Notes under the pieces: model-generated
What the model saw: the letters and a program-made list of their open reading frames with translations, nothing else
Database searches by the model: none
Told to the model about the DNA's origin: nothing
In this document: positions 1-9,305 of the stretch, in pieces
How the letters are laid out: the number at the start of each line of letters is the position of its first letter
Position numbering within the stretch: the stretch's first letter is position 1
Position numbers and translations under genes: made by a program
Assembly: GCA_029219245.1 (NCBI GenBank)
Contig: JAQXTA010000005.1
Location: forward strand, 62,001 to 126,000
Reading direction: 5' to 3'
Source: Lachnospiraceae bacterium
GTDB lineage: Bacteria; Bacillota; Clostridia; Lachnospirales; Lachnospiraceae
DNA length: 64,000 nt

Positions 1-1476
1 ATTCCTATGACAAACTACATAATGTTGGGATTTACTACGTTGTTCGTTTTGTACCAGTTTATTTTCTGCGGAGAATGGCAGGCTTTTTTAACAAAGGGTA
101 CTTCTATTGTTATCGTAGTGCGCATTGTCAGTGTTTATGTACTGCAGACACTTTTAATCGTCTTTATCCGGTATCAGCAGAGAATGCAGAAACGACTGGA
201 GGAGAAAGCGCAGGAACTGGAAATTGCCAATCAGGCAAAATCGGACTTCCTTGCCAATATGAGTCATGAAATCAGAACTCCCATGAATGCAATTGCAGGT
301 ATGGTAGAGCTGGCACTTAGGAGCGAAGAAATCCCGGAGAAAGAAAGGGATTATTTATACGATATCCAGTCTGCAGGCAGAGATTTGCTTGCCATTATCA
401 ACGATCTTCTGGATTTCTCCAAAATTGATTCGGGAGATTTCAAAATCTCCGAGGAACCTTATGAAATTACGTCTATCATACATGATGTCACGAATGTGGT
501 ACAAGCTATGATGGGAGATAAAAAGGTAGAGCTTTGTGTAGAAATGAATCCGAAAATTCCCGCTAAGCTGAAGGGTGATGGCCTTCGCATTAAGCAGATT
601 ACCATGAACTTATTGGGGAATGCGGCTAAATATACGGAAGAGGGCAGAATCTTACTGAAGGTAGATTTTAAACAGGAGTCCGATGCGGAACTGGCGGTTG
701 GACAGAAGATACAGTTGCAGGTCAGTGTTGAAGATACAGGGATTGGAATATCGGAGGAAAAACTACAGAGTCTGTTTATGGCATTTACACAGGCTGACAG
801 CCGGAGAAGCCGGGCATTTGGCGGTAATGGTCTGGGGTTGGCGATTACGAAGAAGTTGATAGAGCTGATGCATGGTACATTGGATGCGGTCAGTGAAGTG
901 GGAAAAGGTTCGACTTTTTCTTATGCACTTGAACAAGAAGTCATTGATGCCGCCCCATGTATGGGGACGGAGAAGCTGTTAGTACAGCAGACTGCACTGC
1001 AAAAAGAAAATATGGAAAAAGCGCAGCGTAAAAAGAAGCCGGATATGACATCTTTCCAGGCACCGGATGTAAAGATTCTGATTGTGGATGATAACCGGGT
1101 AAACCAGAAGGTAGCAGAGGGACTTCTTCGTCCCTATCATATGCAGATTGATACGGCATCTTCCGGGGCACAGGCAATTGAAATGGTTAAAAGCAAAGAA
1201 TACGATTTAATTCTGATGGACTATATGATGCCTGAAATGGATGGTATCGATGCAACCAAAATGATTCGTGCCATGGAAGAAGAATATTATAAGCAATTGC
1301 CGATTGTTGCACTTTCAGCTAATGCTATAAATGGTGTGGCGGAGATGTTTATTGAAGGCGGCATGAATGATTTTGTGGCAAAACCGATTGAAATGCGGGT
1401 TATGGATGCAAAATTGAAAAAATGGCTTCCGGAGGATAAGATTCTTTCCAAGGCCAAATTAGTTTACAGCAGATAG
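1..1476 (+). CDS. Hybrid sensor histidine kinase/response regulator (5' end outside window)
   Basis: The frame is open to the window edge, so the protein begins upstream; the ATG at base 7 is internal or only a possible start. Visible parts (counted from that ATG): hydrophobic segments at about 1-20 and 35-55, a short coiled linker, a HisKA box with phospho-acceptor H87 (FLANMSHEIRTPMN), a HATPase_c domain with N box (NLLGNAAKY) and G boxes (DTGIGIS, GNGLGL), then a C-terminal receiver domain with the acidic pair VDDN and phospho-Asp in LILMDYMMPEMDG. There is no HPt domain, so a separate phosphotransfer partner would be needed if it works as a full phosphorelay. An AraC regulator starts 20 bp downstream and may be co-transcribed. 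The signal sensed is not visible. Confidence 0.9.
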   Translation: MPMTNYIMLGFTTLFVLYQFIFCGEWQAFLTKGTSIVIVVRIVSVYVLQTLLIVFIRYQQRMQKRLEEKAQELEIANQAKSDFLANMSHEIRTPMNAIAGMVELALRSEEIPEKERDYLYDIQSAGRDLLAIINDLLDFSKIDSGDFKISEEPYEITSIIHDVTNVVQAMMGDKKVELCVEMNPKIPAKLKGDGLRIKQITMNLLGNAAKYTEEGRILLKVDFKQESDAELAVGQKIQLQVSVEDTGIGISEEKLQSLFMAFTQADSRRSRAFGGNGLGLAITKKLIELMHGTLDAVSEVGKGSTFSYALEQEVIDAAPCMGTEKLLVQQTALQKENMEKAQRKKKPDMTSFQAPDVKILIVDDNRVNQKVAEGLLRPYHMQIDTASSGAQAIEMVKSKEYDLILMDYMMPEMDGIDATKMIRAMEEEYYKQLPIVALSANAINGVAEMFIEGGMNDFVAKPIEMRVMDAKLKKWLPEDKILSKAKLVYSR

Positions 1477-1496
1477 AGCGGGGCATAGATATTGTT

Positions 1497-2399
1497 ATGG
1501 AAAAGGCTTATAAACTGGAATTTGCCGGAGAACAGACGGGCAGCCTGTATGTAAACTGCTGTGGTTTGTCGAAGACGGAACCACTGCATAGCTTTGGTCC
1601 GGCACTCAAGCCGCATTACCTGATTCATTATATTTTGAGTGGGAAAGGGAAGTTCTCTATCGGGGGGAAGGAATATCCTTTGGAAGAGGGATATGGTTTT
1701 TTGATTACTCCCGATGAACTTGCTTTTTATCAGGCAGATGAAGAGGAACCCTGGACCTATGTCTGGGTAGGGTTCAGTGGTACGCAGTCCGCAGAATATA
1801 TCAGTAATATGGGTTTGTCCGTAAGGCAGCCTGTTTTTCGGTGTGAAAAGTCGGAGGAGTTGTATCGTATCGTAAAAGATATGATGGAGCACAATACCTT
1901 CGGGATGGCAAATGATTTACGTCGTAACGGGCAGCTAGGGATTTTCCTGTCAGTGATTGCAGAGAGTTCTGCTGTTACAGAGAAAAATGAGATAGACCGG
2001 GCAAATACTTATGTCAGAAAAGCGGTTGCTTTTATTCAGAGTAATTATTGTAATGCCATTAAAGTAACGGATGTGGCAGACTATGTCTGTATTAACAGAA
2101 GCTATTTATATACCTTATTCCAAAATTCCATGGGGATGTCTCCCCAGCAGTTTCTTACTACTTTCCGGATTACCAAAGCAACAGAGTTATTACAGCTGAC
2201 TTCGTTACCGATTGAAAGCATTGCACTTTCCTGCGGCTACAGTGATCCGCTTGTTTTCACGAAAGCATTCCGCCAGATGAAAAAGATGTCACCTACAAGC
2301 TACCGGAAGGAAATGCAAAAGGGTGAAGGCAGAAGGAATAAAGAGCATCTGAAACAGGTGGAAGATTTTATCAATCAGATAAATAAACTGCATAGCTAA
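1497..2399 (+). CDS. AraC family transcriptional regulator
   Basis: 300 aa. The N-terminal half is a cupin-like sensor domain (HYLIHYILSGKGKFSIGG, then EGYGFLITPDE), and the C-terminal ~100 residues hold the two helix-turn-helix motifs of AraC/XylS proteins (VTDVADYVCINRSYLYTLF and IESIALSCGYSDPLVFTKAF). The length and order match sugar-responsive AraC regulators. It lies between the hybrid kinase (20 bp gap) and galK-galT (186 bp gap with a hairpin and promoters), so control of the galactose genes is a reasonable guess but is not shown. The C-terminal tail is lysine-rich. Confidence 0.9.
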   Translation: MEKAYKLEFAGEQTGSLYVNCCGLSKTEPLHSFGPALKPHYLIHYILSGKGKFSIGGKEYPLEEGYGFLITPDELAFYQADEEEPWTYVWVGFSGTQSAEYISNMGLSVRQPVFRCEKSEELYRIVKDMMEHNTFGMANDLRRNGQLGIFLSVIAESSAVTEKNEIDRANTYVRKAVAFIQSNYCNAIKVTDVADYVCINRSYLYTLFQNSMGMSPQQFLTTFRITKATELLQLTSLPIESIALSCGYSDPLVFTKAFRQMKKMSPTSYRKEMQKGEGRRNKEHLKQVEDFINQINKLHS

Positions 2400-2414
2400 A
2401 GAAAATATAACATA

Positions 2415-2443
2415 TTGACAGGTATATATAACAAACAGATATT
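2415..2443 (+). promoter_or_regulatory. Possible upstream galK promoter (P1)
   Basis: TTGACA at 2415-2420 is followed after 17 bp by GATATT at 2438-2443. The -35 is perfect but the -10 matches only four of six positions. A transcript starting here would have to pass the hairpin at 2498-2529 before reaching galK. Confidence 0.35.
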
Positions 2444-2497
2444 TTGTTTGCCGGAAAAATTTTATATGATAAGTTCAGAAACAAGAGAAGGACAACC

Positions 2498-2529
2498 GAG
2501 TGCGCAAATTGGATACGCACTCCTTTTTT
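2498..2529 (+). terminator. Rho-independent terminator between araC-type gene and galK
   Basis: GAGTGCG (2498-2504) pairs perfectly with CGCACTC (2516-2522) around an 11-nt loop, followed by CTTTTTT. It ends transcription from the AraC-type gene or acts as an attenuator for a transcript started at 2415. Confidence 0.75.
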
Positions 2530-2555
2530 ACAAAAAAGTGACACAACAATATGAT
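2527..2555 (+). promoter_or_regulatory. Candidate galK promoter (P2)
   Basis: TTTACA (2527-2532), 17-bp spacer and TATGAT (2550-2555), directly behind the terminator and overlapping its U tract. Transcription would start near 2562, about 23 bp before the galK ATG, leaving room for the AAAGGAGA ribosome site. Confidence 0.5.
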
Positions 2556-2584
2556 AGGTATGAAAGGGAAAAGGAGATTGGGGT

Positions 2585-3748
2585 ATGAAAGAAATGGTTT
2601 TAAAAAAATTTGAAGAAATTTTCGGAGACACAGAAGGTGTTCGTGTATACTTTGCACCGGGACGTGTGAATATGATTGGAGAGCATACCGATTATAACGG
2701 CGGTCATGTATTTCCATGTGCATTGACTATCGGTACTTATGCCGCTGTTAAGAAAAGAGAAGATAAGAAGCTTCGTTTTTATTCCATGAATTTTGAGAAG
2801 CTGGGTGTCATTGAATCTACCATCGAAGGCTTGAAACCGGAGGAGGCAGCAGACTGGACCAATTATCCAAAGGGTGTTATGTGGGCTTTTGAAAAAAGAG
2901 GTTTTCAGATGACGAGCGGTCTGGATGTGGTTTTGTACGGAAATATTCCTAATGGTTCCGGACTTTCTTCTTCTGCATCGCTGGAAGTTCTGACAGGCTA
3001 TTATTTAAGAGATTTATTCGGTTTTGATGTGACAAACATCGACCTTGCTTTAATCGGACAGTATTCCGAGAATAATTTTAACGGCATGAACTGTGGTATT
3101 ATGGATCAGTTTGCTTCCGCAATGGGAAAAAAGGATAATGCCATTTTCTTAAATACGGCAGATTTATCTTATGAATATGCACCGCTTGTATTGGACGGCG
3201 CTAAAATTGTGGTTACAAACAGTAATGTAAAGCATAAATTAGTGGATTCGGAATACAACGTGAGAAGAAGCGAATGTGAAAAAGCATTGGAAGAATTACA
3301 GACGGTAGTCGGAATCAATGGACTCGGCGATTTGTCTGAGGAACAGTTTGAAACCTATAAATCAGCCATCAAGGATGATGTCAGAGTGCGCAGAGCAAAG
3401 CATGCGGTTTATGAAAATCAGAGAACCATTCGTGCGGTAGAAGCATTGAAAAAGAATGATGTGGAATTGTTCGGTAAGCTGATGAATGCTTCCCACGTAT
3501 CTCTGCGTGATGATTATCAGGTTTCCTGTGAGGAAATAGATGTGTTGGTAGAAGAAGCATGGAAAATCCCGGGAGTTATCGGTTCCCGTATTACCGGAGG
3601 CGGTTTCGGTGGCTGTACGGTCAGCATTGTAAAGGATGAAGCAGTGGAAGAATTCAAGGAGAAGGTCGGAGCTGCTTATGAGAAGCGTGTTGGCAAGAAA
3701 GCAGATTTTTATGTAGTAGAGATTGGTGACGGTCCAAGCAGATTATAG
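2585..3748 (+). CDS. galK: Galactokinase
   Basis: 387 aa, the usual length. Phosphorylates alpha-D-galactose with ATP, the first committed Leloir step, in the cytosol. The galactokinase signature GRVNMIGEHTDYNGG lies at about 27-40, the GHMP-kinase ATP loop PNGSGLSSSAS at 122-132, and the C-terminal GHMP motif ITGGGFGGCT near 340. The start is fixed by AAAGGAGA 6-13 bp upstream. galT follows after an 18-bp gap with its own AAAAGGAGA, so the two are an operon. No galE or mutarotase is in the window. Confidence 0.97.
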   Translation: MKEMVLKKFEEIFGDTEGVRVYFAPGRVNMIGEHTDYNGGHVFPCALTIGTYAAVKKREDKKLRFYSMNFEKLGVIESTIEGLKPEEAADWTNYPKGVMWAFEKRGFQMTSGLDVVLYGNIPNGSGLSSSASLEVLTGYYLRDLFGFDVTNIDLALIGQYSENNFNGMNCGIMDQFASAMGKKDNAIFLNTADLSYEYAPLVLDGAKIVVTNSNVKHKLVDSEYNVRRSECEKALEELQTVVGINGLGDLSEEQFETYKSAIKDDVRVRRAKHAVYENQRTIRAVEALKKNDVELFGKLMNASHVSLRDDYQVSCEEIDVLVEEAWKIPGVIGSRITGGGFGGCTVSIVKDEAVEEFKEKVGAAYEKRVGKKADFYVVEIGDGPSRL

Positions 3749-3766
3749 AGAAAAAGGAGAAGACCG

Positions 3767-5269
3767 ATGATTCAGACAAATATCAGAAAATTAGTGCAGT
3801 ATGGACTGCAGACCGGCTTGATTGAAGAAGCAGACAAAATATATACGACAAACAGACTGTTGGAATTATTTCAGTTAGATGAACTGGAAGATAGTGAAGA
3901 AGTTTCCATGTCGGTTGACGAACTGGAAGATGTTCTTTCGGAAATGCTGGATTATGCATATGAACAGGGGATTTTGACAGAGAATGGTGTTGTCTATCGG
4001 GACTTGTTCGACACCAAAATCATGAGTATGCTGGTGCCGAGACCGAGCGAGGTCATCAGAACCTTTCATGAGAAATACGAGGTAAGTCCGAAAGAAGCAA
4101 CCGATTATTTCTATAAGCTGAGCCAGGATACAGATTACATAAGAAGATATCGGATTAAGAAGGATCAGAAGTGGATTTCCGCAACAAAATATGGTGATCT
4201 GGATATTACCATCAATTTATCCAAACCGGAAAAAGATCCAAAAGCCATTGCAGCAGCCAAAAATGCAAAACAGAGCGGTTATCCGAAATGCCTGCTCTGC
4301 GTTGAGAATGAAGGCTATGCAGGTCGCGTTAATCATCCGGCAAGACAGAATCACAGGATTATTCCGGTTACAATTAACGGTAGCCAGTGGGGATTCCAGT
4401 ATTCCCCCTATGTATATTATAATGAGCATTGTATCGTGTTTAACTCTAAGCACATTCCGATGAAGATTGAGCATGATACCTTCTGCAAGTTGTTTGATTT
4501 TGTAAAACAGTTTCCACATTACTTTGTCGGCTCCAATGCAGATTTGCCAATTGTGGGCGGTTCCATTTTAAGTCACGATCATTTCCAGGGCGGACATTAT
4601 GAATTTGCTATGGCAAAAGCTCCGGTAGAGAGAACTTTCTGCATAAAAGGCTTTGAAGATGTGGAAGCGGGAATCGTAAACTGGCCGATGTCCGTTATCC
4701 GTATTTCTGCAGAAGATACCGACAGGCTGATTGCTCTGGCAGATGTGATTTTGAATGCATGGAGAGGCTATACGGATGAAGCAGCATTCATCTTTGCGGA
4801 AACAGATGGAGAGCCTCATAATACGATTACACCGATTGCCAGAAAGCGCGGAGATAAATTTGAACTGGATCTGGTACTTCGTAATAATATAACTACCGAG
4901 GAGCATCCTCTTGGTGTATACCATCCGCACGCGAAACTGCATCATATCAAAAAGGAAAACATTGGTCTGATTGAAGTAATGGGTCTGGCTGTATTACCTG
5001 CCAGATTAAAAGGAGAAATGGAACAGCTTGCGGAAGCAATCCTTGCTGGAAAGGATATCCGAAAAGATGAAGTTCTGGAGAAGCATGCTGACTGGGTAGA
5101 AGAATTCCTGCCAAACTACAAGGAAGTCAACAGGGAAAATATTATGGATATTCTGCATAAGGAAATCGGAGATGTGTTTATGCAGGTATTGGAAGATGCC
5201 GGTGTCTATAAGAGAACCGAAGAAGGCAAGGCAGCGTTTGACCGCTTTGTTGCTTATTTAAACAAATAG
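3767..5269 (+). CDS. galT: UTP--hexose-1-phosphate uridylyltransferase, class II
   Basis: 500 aa, the long GalT form of Firmicutes (COG4468 type), not the ~350-aa E. coli type. Transfers UMP from UDP-glucose to galactose-1-phosphate. Features: conserved CLLCVENEGYAGR segment near 175, the histidine-rich active-site region GGSILSHDHFQGGHYEF near 265-282, and the LGVYHPHAKLHHIKKENIGL block in the C-terminal half. Second gene of the galKT operon; a strong terminator begins at the base after its stop codon. Confidence 0.96.
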   Translation: MIQTNIRKLVQYGLQTGLIEEADKIYTTNRLLELFQLDELEDSEEVSMSVDELEDVLSEMLDYAYEQGILTENGVVYRDLFDTKIMSMLVPRPSEVIRTFHEKYEVSPKEATDYFYKLSQDTDYIRRYRIKKDQKWISATKYGDLDITINLSKPEKDPKAIAAAKNAKQSGYPKCLLCVENEGYAGRVNHPARQNHRIIPVTINGSQWGFQYSPYVYYNEHCIVFNSKHIPMKIEHDTFCKLFDFVKQFPHYFVGSNADLPIVGGSILSHDHFQGGHYEFAMAKAPVERTFCIKGFEDVEAGIVNWPMSVIRISAEDTDRLIALADVILNAWRGYTDEAAFIFAETDGEPHNTITPIARKRGDKFELDLVLRNNITTEEHPLGVYHPHAKLHHIKKENIGLIEVMGLAVLPARLKGEMEQLAEAILAGKDIRKDEVLEKHADWVEEFLPNYKEVNRENIMDILHKEIGDVFMQVLEDAGVYKRTEEGKAAFDRFVAYLNK

Positions 5270-5306
5270 AAATGTGGAGGGACTGATGTAGTTCCTCCAC
5301 ATTTTT
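5270..5306 (+). terminator. Terminator of galKT
   Basis: An 11-bp perfect stem (AAATGTGGAGG at 5270-5280 with CCTCCACATTT at 5294-5304) and more T residues follow the galT stop directly. Confidence 0.9.
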
Positions 5307-5382
5307 TGGTAGATATACAGATATTACTGTGAGAAACAGATGGGAAATATCTGTAGACGTGCAAAGTAAGAGATGCCTGTTT

Positions 5383-5730
5383 TTATATTTCATCAGAAAT
5401 ACCAAGCATGCTGCAAAGAAATGTATAGCAATCTCCTTGTTGTTTATTGTTCATTTTCTGATATAAGGATATAAGTCTTTGATATTTTTTCAGATTATGC
5501 ATATTATCTGCGAGCAGAGAATCTGCATTGGTACGCTCATTGGAAAGATAGAGAATATAGTCGGTAGAAACATGAAAATATCGTGATAAATCAATTAACA
5601 GCATGGCATCCGGTATACTCGTGCCATTTTCTATTTTGCTGAGCATTGTCTGGTTCGCACCAAGATATTCGGCTAAAACCTTCTGTGTTAACTTTTTTTC
5701 CAGTCGCAGTTCCTTAATTCTTGTTTTCAT
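5383..5730 (-). CDS. Xre/Cro-type helix-turn-helix regulator
   Basis: 115 aa. Residues 1-60 are a clear HTH_3 domain (LRLEKKLTQKVLAEYLGA, then SKIENGTSIPDAMLLIDLSRYFHVSTDYIL). The remaining ~50 residues are a charged helical tail with no recognised motif. It reads away from the radical SAM gene across a 248-bp intergenic region. Its target is unknown; autoregulation or control of the divergent gene are the obvious possibilities. Confidence 0.88.
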   Translation of the reverse strand: MKTRIKELRLEKKLTQKVLAEYLGANQTMLSKIENGTSIPDAMLLIDLSRYFHVSTDYILYLSNERTNADSLLADNMHNLKKYQRLISLYQKMNNKQQGDCYTFLCSMLGISDEI

Positions 5731-5883
5731 TTGTAGTATCCTTTCTTCTATTGTATGCTATTTTTAGACGAAAAGTATTCCAATTTTTAATAGAAATATT
5801 CTGAAGGGAATCTTTATTCGCTAATGCATAAGAGAGTAGGACCAAAGAAGCAAAAAATGTTGAAAAATCAGGAAAAATTGTAC

Positions 5884-5911
5884 TTGACAAGGAATTACAA
5901 CAGAATATTTT
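5884..5911 (+). promoter_or_regulatory. Possible promoter of the radical SAM gene
   Basis: TTGACA (5884-5889) with TATTTT 16 bp downstream (5906-5911). A perfect TATAAT also sits at 5943-5948, 30 bp before the ATG, but without a good -35. One of the two probably drives the gene at 5979. Confidence 0.4.
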
Positions 5912-5978
5912 GAAAAAGAGAAAGTCAAAATAGAAAATCTGTTATAATGAATGGAGAAAGAGAAATGGAGAAATTGAA

Positions 5979-7868
5979 ATGAAAATTTTATTAACGGCAA
6001 TCAATGCAAAATATATACATTCTAATCCGGCCGTATATAGTCTGCGGGCGTATGCGTTGAAAGCGGACAAATCCTGTCATAATAAGACGAACAGGGGAGG
6101 GGATGAAGAAAGTGCAGGACATCTGCCGGAAATAGAAATCGCAGAGTACACGATAAATAACCGCAGAGAAGAACTTCTGGCAGATATTTATCGAAGGAAA
6201 CCGGATGTTATTGCCTTTTCCTGCTATATCTGGAACTGGAGCATGGTAAGTAGTCTTTTGCCGGAACTGCCGAAAATATTACCGGAATGTGCGATATGGC
6301 TTGGCGGTCCGGAGGTGTCTTATCATTCGGAGGAGCTTTTGCAAAAATATCCGATGGTAACAGGCATTATGCTGGGAGAAGGAGAAGAAACCTTCTATGA
6401 GCTTGCCCGGTATTATAGTGCGAAGGAAAAGATTCTGCTGTCTGCCAGACGGAAAGCTGAGAGAAAAGGATATGATGAAGAGAATATAAGGCTAGAGCAG
6501 AATACCAGACTGACTCTGGAACTGGATAAAATTGATGGGATTGTTTATCATATCGGAGATGTTACTGTAAGCACAGGGAACAGAAAATTGACGGATCTTT
6601 CTAAGCTGCCGTTTTTGTATGATAATTTGGATTCGTTTGAAAATAAGATTATCTATTATGAGAGTAGCAGGGGATGTCCGTATCGCTGCAGTTATTGCCT
6701 TTCTTCCATTGATAAGAAGGTACGTCTGCGGGATATTACTATTGTGAAAAAAGAGTTGCAGTTTTTCCTGGACAACAAAGTAAAGCAAGTGAAATTCGTG
6801 GACAGAACCTTTAACTGCAACCATAAGCATGCGAAAGCAATCTGGCAGTATTTGCTGGAGCATGACAACGGTGTTACGAATTTTCACTTTGAGATTGAAG
6901 CAGATATTATTACGGAGGAAGAACTGGAGATTTTATCGAAGATGCGCCAGGGGCTTATTCAGATGGAAATCGGCGTGCAGACTTTTAACCCTGTGACCTT
7001 ACAGGAAATCCGCCGGACGACGGACATGGAAAAGCTTCGTTATGTAGTGGAACGGATTCATGCAGGCCGTAACATTCATGTGCATCTGGATTTGATTGCA
7101 GGGCTTCCTTATGAAGATTATGAAAGCTTTATCCATTCTTTTAATGAAGTATACAGCATGAATCCGGAGCAGCTTCAGCTTGGCTTCTTGAAAGTCTTAA
7201 AAGGCGCCTATATGGAAGAAAAAGCGGAAGATTACGAGATGAAGTATCTGGATACCCCGCCTTATGAGGTACTTTCTACCAAGTGGCTTCCTTATGATAA
7301 GGTGCTGCTGCTAAAACAGGTAGAGGAAATGGTAGAACTATATTATAACAGTAACCAGTTTACTTATACGCTGCCTGTTTTGCAGACCGTTTTTGAAGAT
7401 GCTTATTCCATGTACCGGGGAATTGCCGGTTTCTATGAAGAAAACGGATATTTTCTGGCATCTCCTGCCAGAAGCTACCGGTATCAAGTACTTTTTGATT
7501 TTGCAAAAGGAACCAAATTGCGTGAACAGGAGGATTTGATACGTCAGGTATTGACTTTTGACCTGTATTTGCGTGAAAATGTAAAAAGCCGACCGGATTT
7601 CGCAAGAGACTTGTCACCATATAAGGAGCGGATACGGCAGTTTTATGAGAAAGAGGCAGAAGAATATCGCTATCTGCCGGAATATAAAGCATATGACAGC
7701 AGGCAGATGAGCAAGATGACACATATGGAAATGTTTGATTATCCGGTTTGGGAAGAGGATATTGCTAAGAGGATGAACAAAATGGACGAGCCATGTATGG
7801 TCTTATTTGATTATCGGAGCAGGGATGCTTTAACCTACGAAGCAAGATTTGTGCCTGTGCGTGACTGA
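5979..7868 (+). CDS. B12-binding-domain radical SAM protein (DUF4080 type)
   Basis: 629 aa. The N-terminal ~170 residues resemble a cobalamin-binding Rossmann domain (LGGPEVSYHSEELL, GEGEETFYELA). The radical SAM core begins at about 225 with the [4Fe-4S]-binding CxxxCxxC motif in SSRGCPYRCSYCLSS, followed by VDRTFNCN and the barrel strand FHFEIEADII. The last ~150 residues match the DUF4080 tail found in these proteins. The reaction is unknown; relatives include methylthiotransferase-like and B12-dependent enzymes. RBS GGAGAAATTGAA precedes the ATG. The nth ORF follows 46 bp later and is probably co-transcribed. Confidence 0.88.
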   Translation: MKILLTAINAKYIHSNPAVYSLRAYALKADKSCHNKTNRGGDEESAGHLPEIEIAEYTINNRREELLADIYRRKPDVIAFSCYIWNWSMVSSLLPELPKILPECAIWLGGPEVSYHSEELLQKYPMVTGIMLGEGEETFYELARYYSAKEKILLSARRKAERKGYDEENIRLEQNTRLTLELDKIDGIVYHIGDVTVSTGNRKLTDLSKLPFLYDNLDSFENKIIYYESSRGCPYRCSYCLSSIDKKVRLRDITIVKKELQFFLDNKVKQVKFVDRTFNCNHKHAKAIWQYLLEHDNGVTNFHFEIEADIITEEELEILSKMRQGLIQMEIGVQTFNPVTLQEIRRTTDMEKLRYVVERIHAGRNIHVHLDLIAGLPYEDYESFIHSFNEVYSMNPEQLQLGFLKVLKGAYMEEKAEDYEMKYLDTPPYEVLSTKWLPYDKVLLLKQVEEMVELYYNSNQFTYTLPVLQTVFEDAYSMYRGIAGFYEENGYFLASPARSYRYQVLFDFAKGTKLREQEDLIRQVLTFDLYLRENVKSRPDFARDLSPYKERIRQFYEKEAEEYRYLPEYKAYDSRQMSKMTHMEMFDYPVWEEDIAKRMNKMDEPCMVLFDYRSRDALTYEARFVPVRD

Positions 7869-7914
7869 CACAAATTGGTATAGGCAGAATACGTGCGCAG
7901 AAATGAGGAATATT

Positions 7915-8562
7915 ATGACAAAACATACGAAGGAAATTTTGGATTTATTGGATGAACATTACGGAACGGAATATGTCTGTTATCTGCATCACGAAAACGC
8001 ATGGCAGTTACTGATTGCCACTATGTTAAGTGCGCAGTGTACGGATGCCAGAGTCAATATCGTAACGAAGGATTTGTTTCAAAAATATAGAAGTGTGGAT
8101 GACTTTGCCAATGCAGATTTAAAGGAGCTGGAGCAGGATATTCATTCTACCGGATTTTATCATAATAAGGCGAAGAACATTATTGCCTGCTGTCAGGATT
8201 TAAGGGACAGATTCGGCGGAGAGGTGCCAAGCTCTATTGAAGATTTGACATCTTTGGCAGGAGTGGGGAGAAAAACAGCCAACGTAATACGTGGTAATAT
8301 TTTCAACGAACCAAGTGTAGTTGTGGATACTCATGTGAAAAGAATTTCCAAAAAGTTGGGATTGACGAAAGAAGATGATCCTGTCAAAGTAGAAATGGAA
8401 CTTATGAAGGTTCTCCCAAAGGATCATTGGATTTTATGGAACATTCAGATTATTACGCTCGGACGGCAGATTTGCAAAGCACCGACACCGAAATGCGAAG
8501 AGTGCTTTTTGCAGGAGCAGTGTGCGGATTATAAGAAACGGCATAAAAGGATGAAGGGTTGA
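7915..8562 (+). CDS. nth: Endonuclease III
   Basis: DNA glycosylase/AP lyase that removes oxidised pyrimidines in base-excision repair. 215 aa from the ATG at 7915, which has GAGGAA just upstream. The frame is open further upstream, but that would overlap the previous gene and add 22 residues unlike the family. Helix-hairpin-helix TSLAGVGRKTANVIRG with the catalytic Lys in LSAQCTDARVN-type context, the GPD-loop Asp in VVVDTHVKRIS, and a C-terminal [4Fe-4S] site CKAPTPKCEECFLQEQC (C-x6-C-x2-C-x5-C). Followed after 35 bp by a DnaQ-like exonuclease. Confidence 0.95.
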   Translation: MTKHTKEILDLLDEHYGTEYVCYLHHENAWQLLIATMLSAQCTDARVNIVTKDLFQKYRSVDDFANADLKELEQDIHSTGFYHNKAKNIIACCQDLRDRFGGEVPSSIEDLTSLAGVGRKTANVIRGNIFNEPSVVVDTHVKRISKKLGLTKEDDPVKVEMELMKVLPKDHWILWNIQIITLGRQICKAPTPKCEECFLQEQCADYKKRHKRMKG

Positions 8563-8597
8563 AAATGTAGTATAAATACCATAGGACAGGAAGAGAT

Positions 8598-9305
8598 ATG
8601 GAAAAAATAAATTCTTATGTGTGTCTGGATTTGGAAACAACAGGTTTGGACCCGAAGAAAAATAAAATCATTGAAATCGGTGCAGTGAAGGTTATTGACG
8701 GTAGAATGGCAGGAGAGATGGAAACCTTCGTGAATCCGGGAATAAAGCTGGAAGAGAGGATTGTGGAACTGACCGGAATCCGGGATGAACAGCTTACAGG
8801 GGCACCGGAAATAGGAGAGGTTCTTCCGGAACTTCTTTCCTTTATAGGGGAAGATGTCCTGCTTGGGCATGGTGTATTGTTTGATTATTCTTTTGTGAAA
8901 AAGGCGGCGGTAAATCAGAAGCTTTCTTTTGAGAAAAAAGGGATTGATACACTAAAGATTGCCAGAAAATTTCTGCCGGATTTAGAAAGCCGGAGCCTTG
9001 GCTTTTTGTGCAGGCATTTTGCAATAGAGCACAGAGCACACCGGGCACTTGCCGATGCCAAAGCAACGGCGGCTTTGTATGAGAAGCTGACAGAGCTTTT
9101 TTACGAAGGGAATGAGGCGGCTTTTCAGCCAATTCCTCTTTTGTATCATCCGAAGCGGGAAACGCCGATAACGATACCGCAAAAAGAACAGTTATATAAA
9201 TTACTGGACAAGCATAAGATAGAAGTAGAATATGAAGTGGAAAAGCTTACCAGGAATGAAGCAAGCCGCATCATTTCTCAGCTTCTTGCAGAATTCGGAC
9301 GATAG
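8598..9305 (+). CDS. DnaQ-like 3'-5' exonuclease
   Basis: 235 aa. DEDD-family exonuclease: motif I YVCLDLETTGLDP (D, E), motif II LLGHGVLFDYSFV (D), motif III HRALADAKATAALYEKL (H and D, DEDDh type). Closest in style to PolC/DinG exonuclease domains or stand-alone proofreading-like nucleases of Firmicutes. The C-terminal ~55 residues contain a small helix-rich region (PQKEQLYKLLDKHKI) often seen in Clostridial versions. Start ATG 8598 has AGGAAGAGAT upstream. Its last 35 bp overlap the 3' end of the convergent gene. Confidence 0.88.
   Translation: MEKINSYVCLDLETTGLDPKKNKIIEIGAVKVIDGRMAGEMETFVNPGIKLEERIVELTGIRDEQLTGAPEIGEVLPELLSFIGEDVLLGHGVLFDYSFVKKAAVNQKLSFEKKGIDTLKIARKFLPDLESRSLGFLCRHFAIEHRAHRALADAKATAALYEKLTELFYEGNEAAFQPIPLLYHPKRETPITIPQKEQLYKLLDKHKIEVEYEVEKLTRNEASRIISQLLAEFGR

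Noticed and set aside
941-1177. Reverse-strand ORF inside the hybrid kinase gene
   Set aside because: Shadow of the real gene: no ribosome site or domain, and the forward frame is clearly coding.
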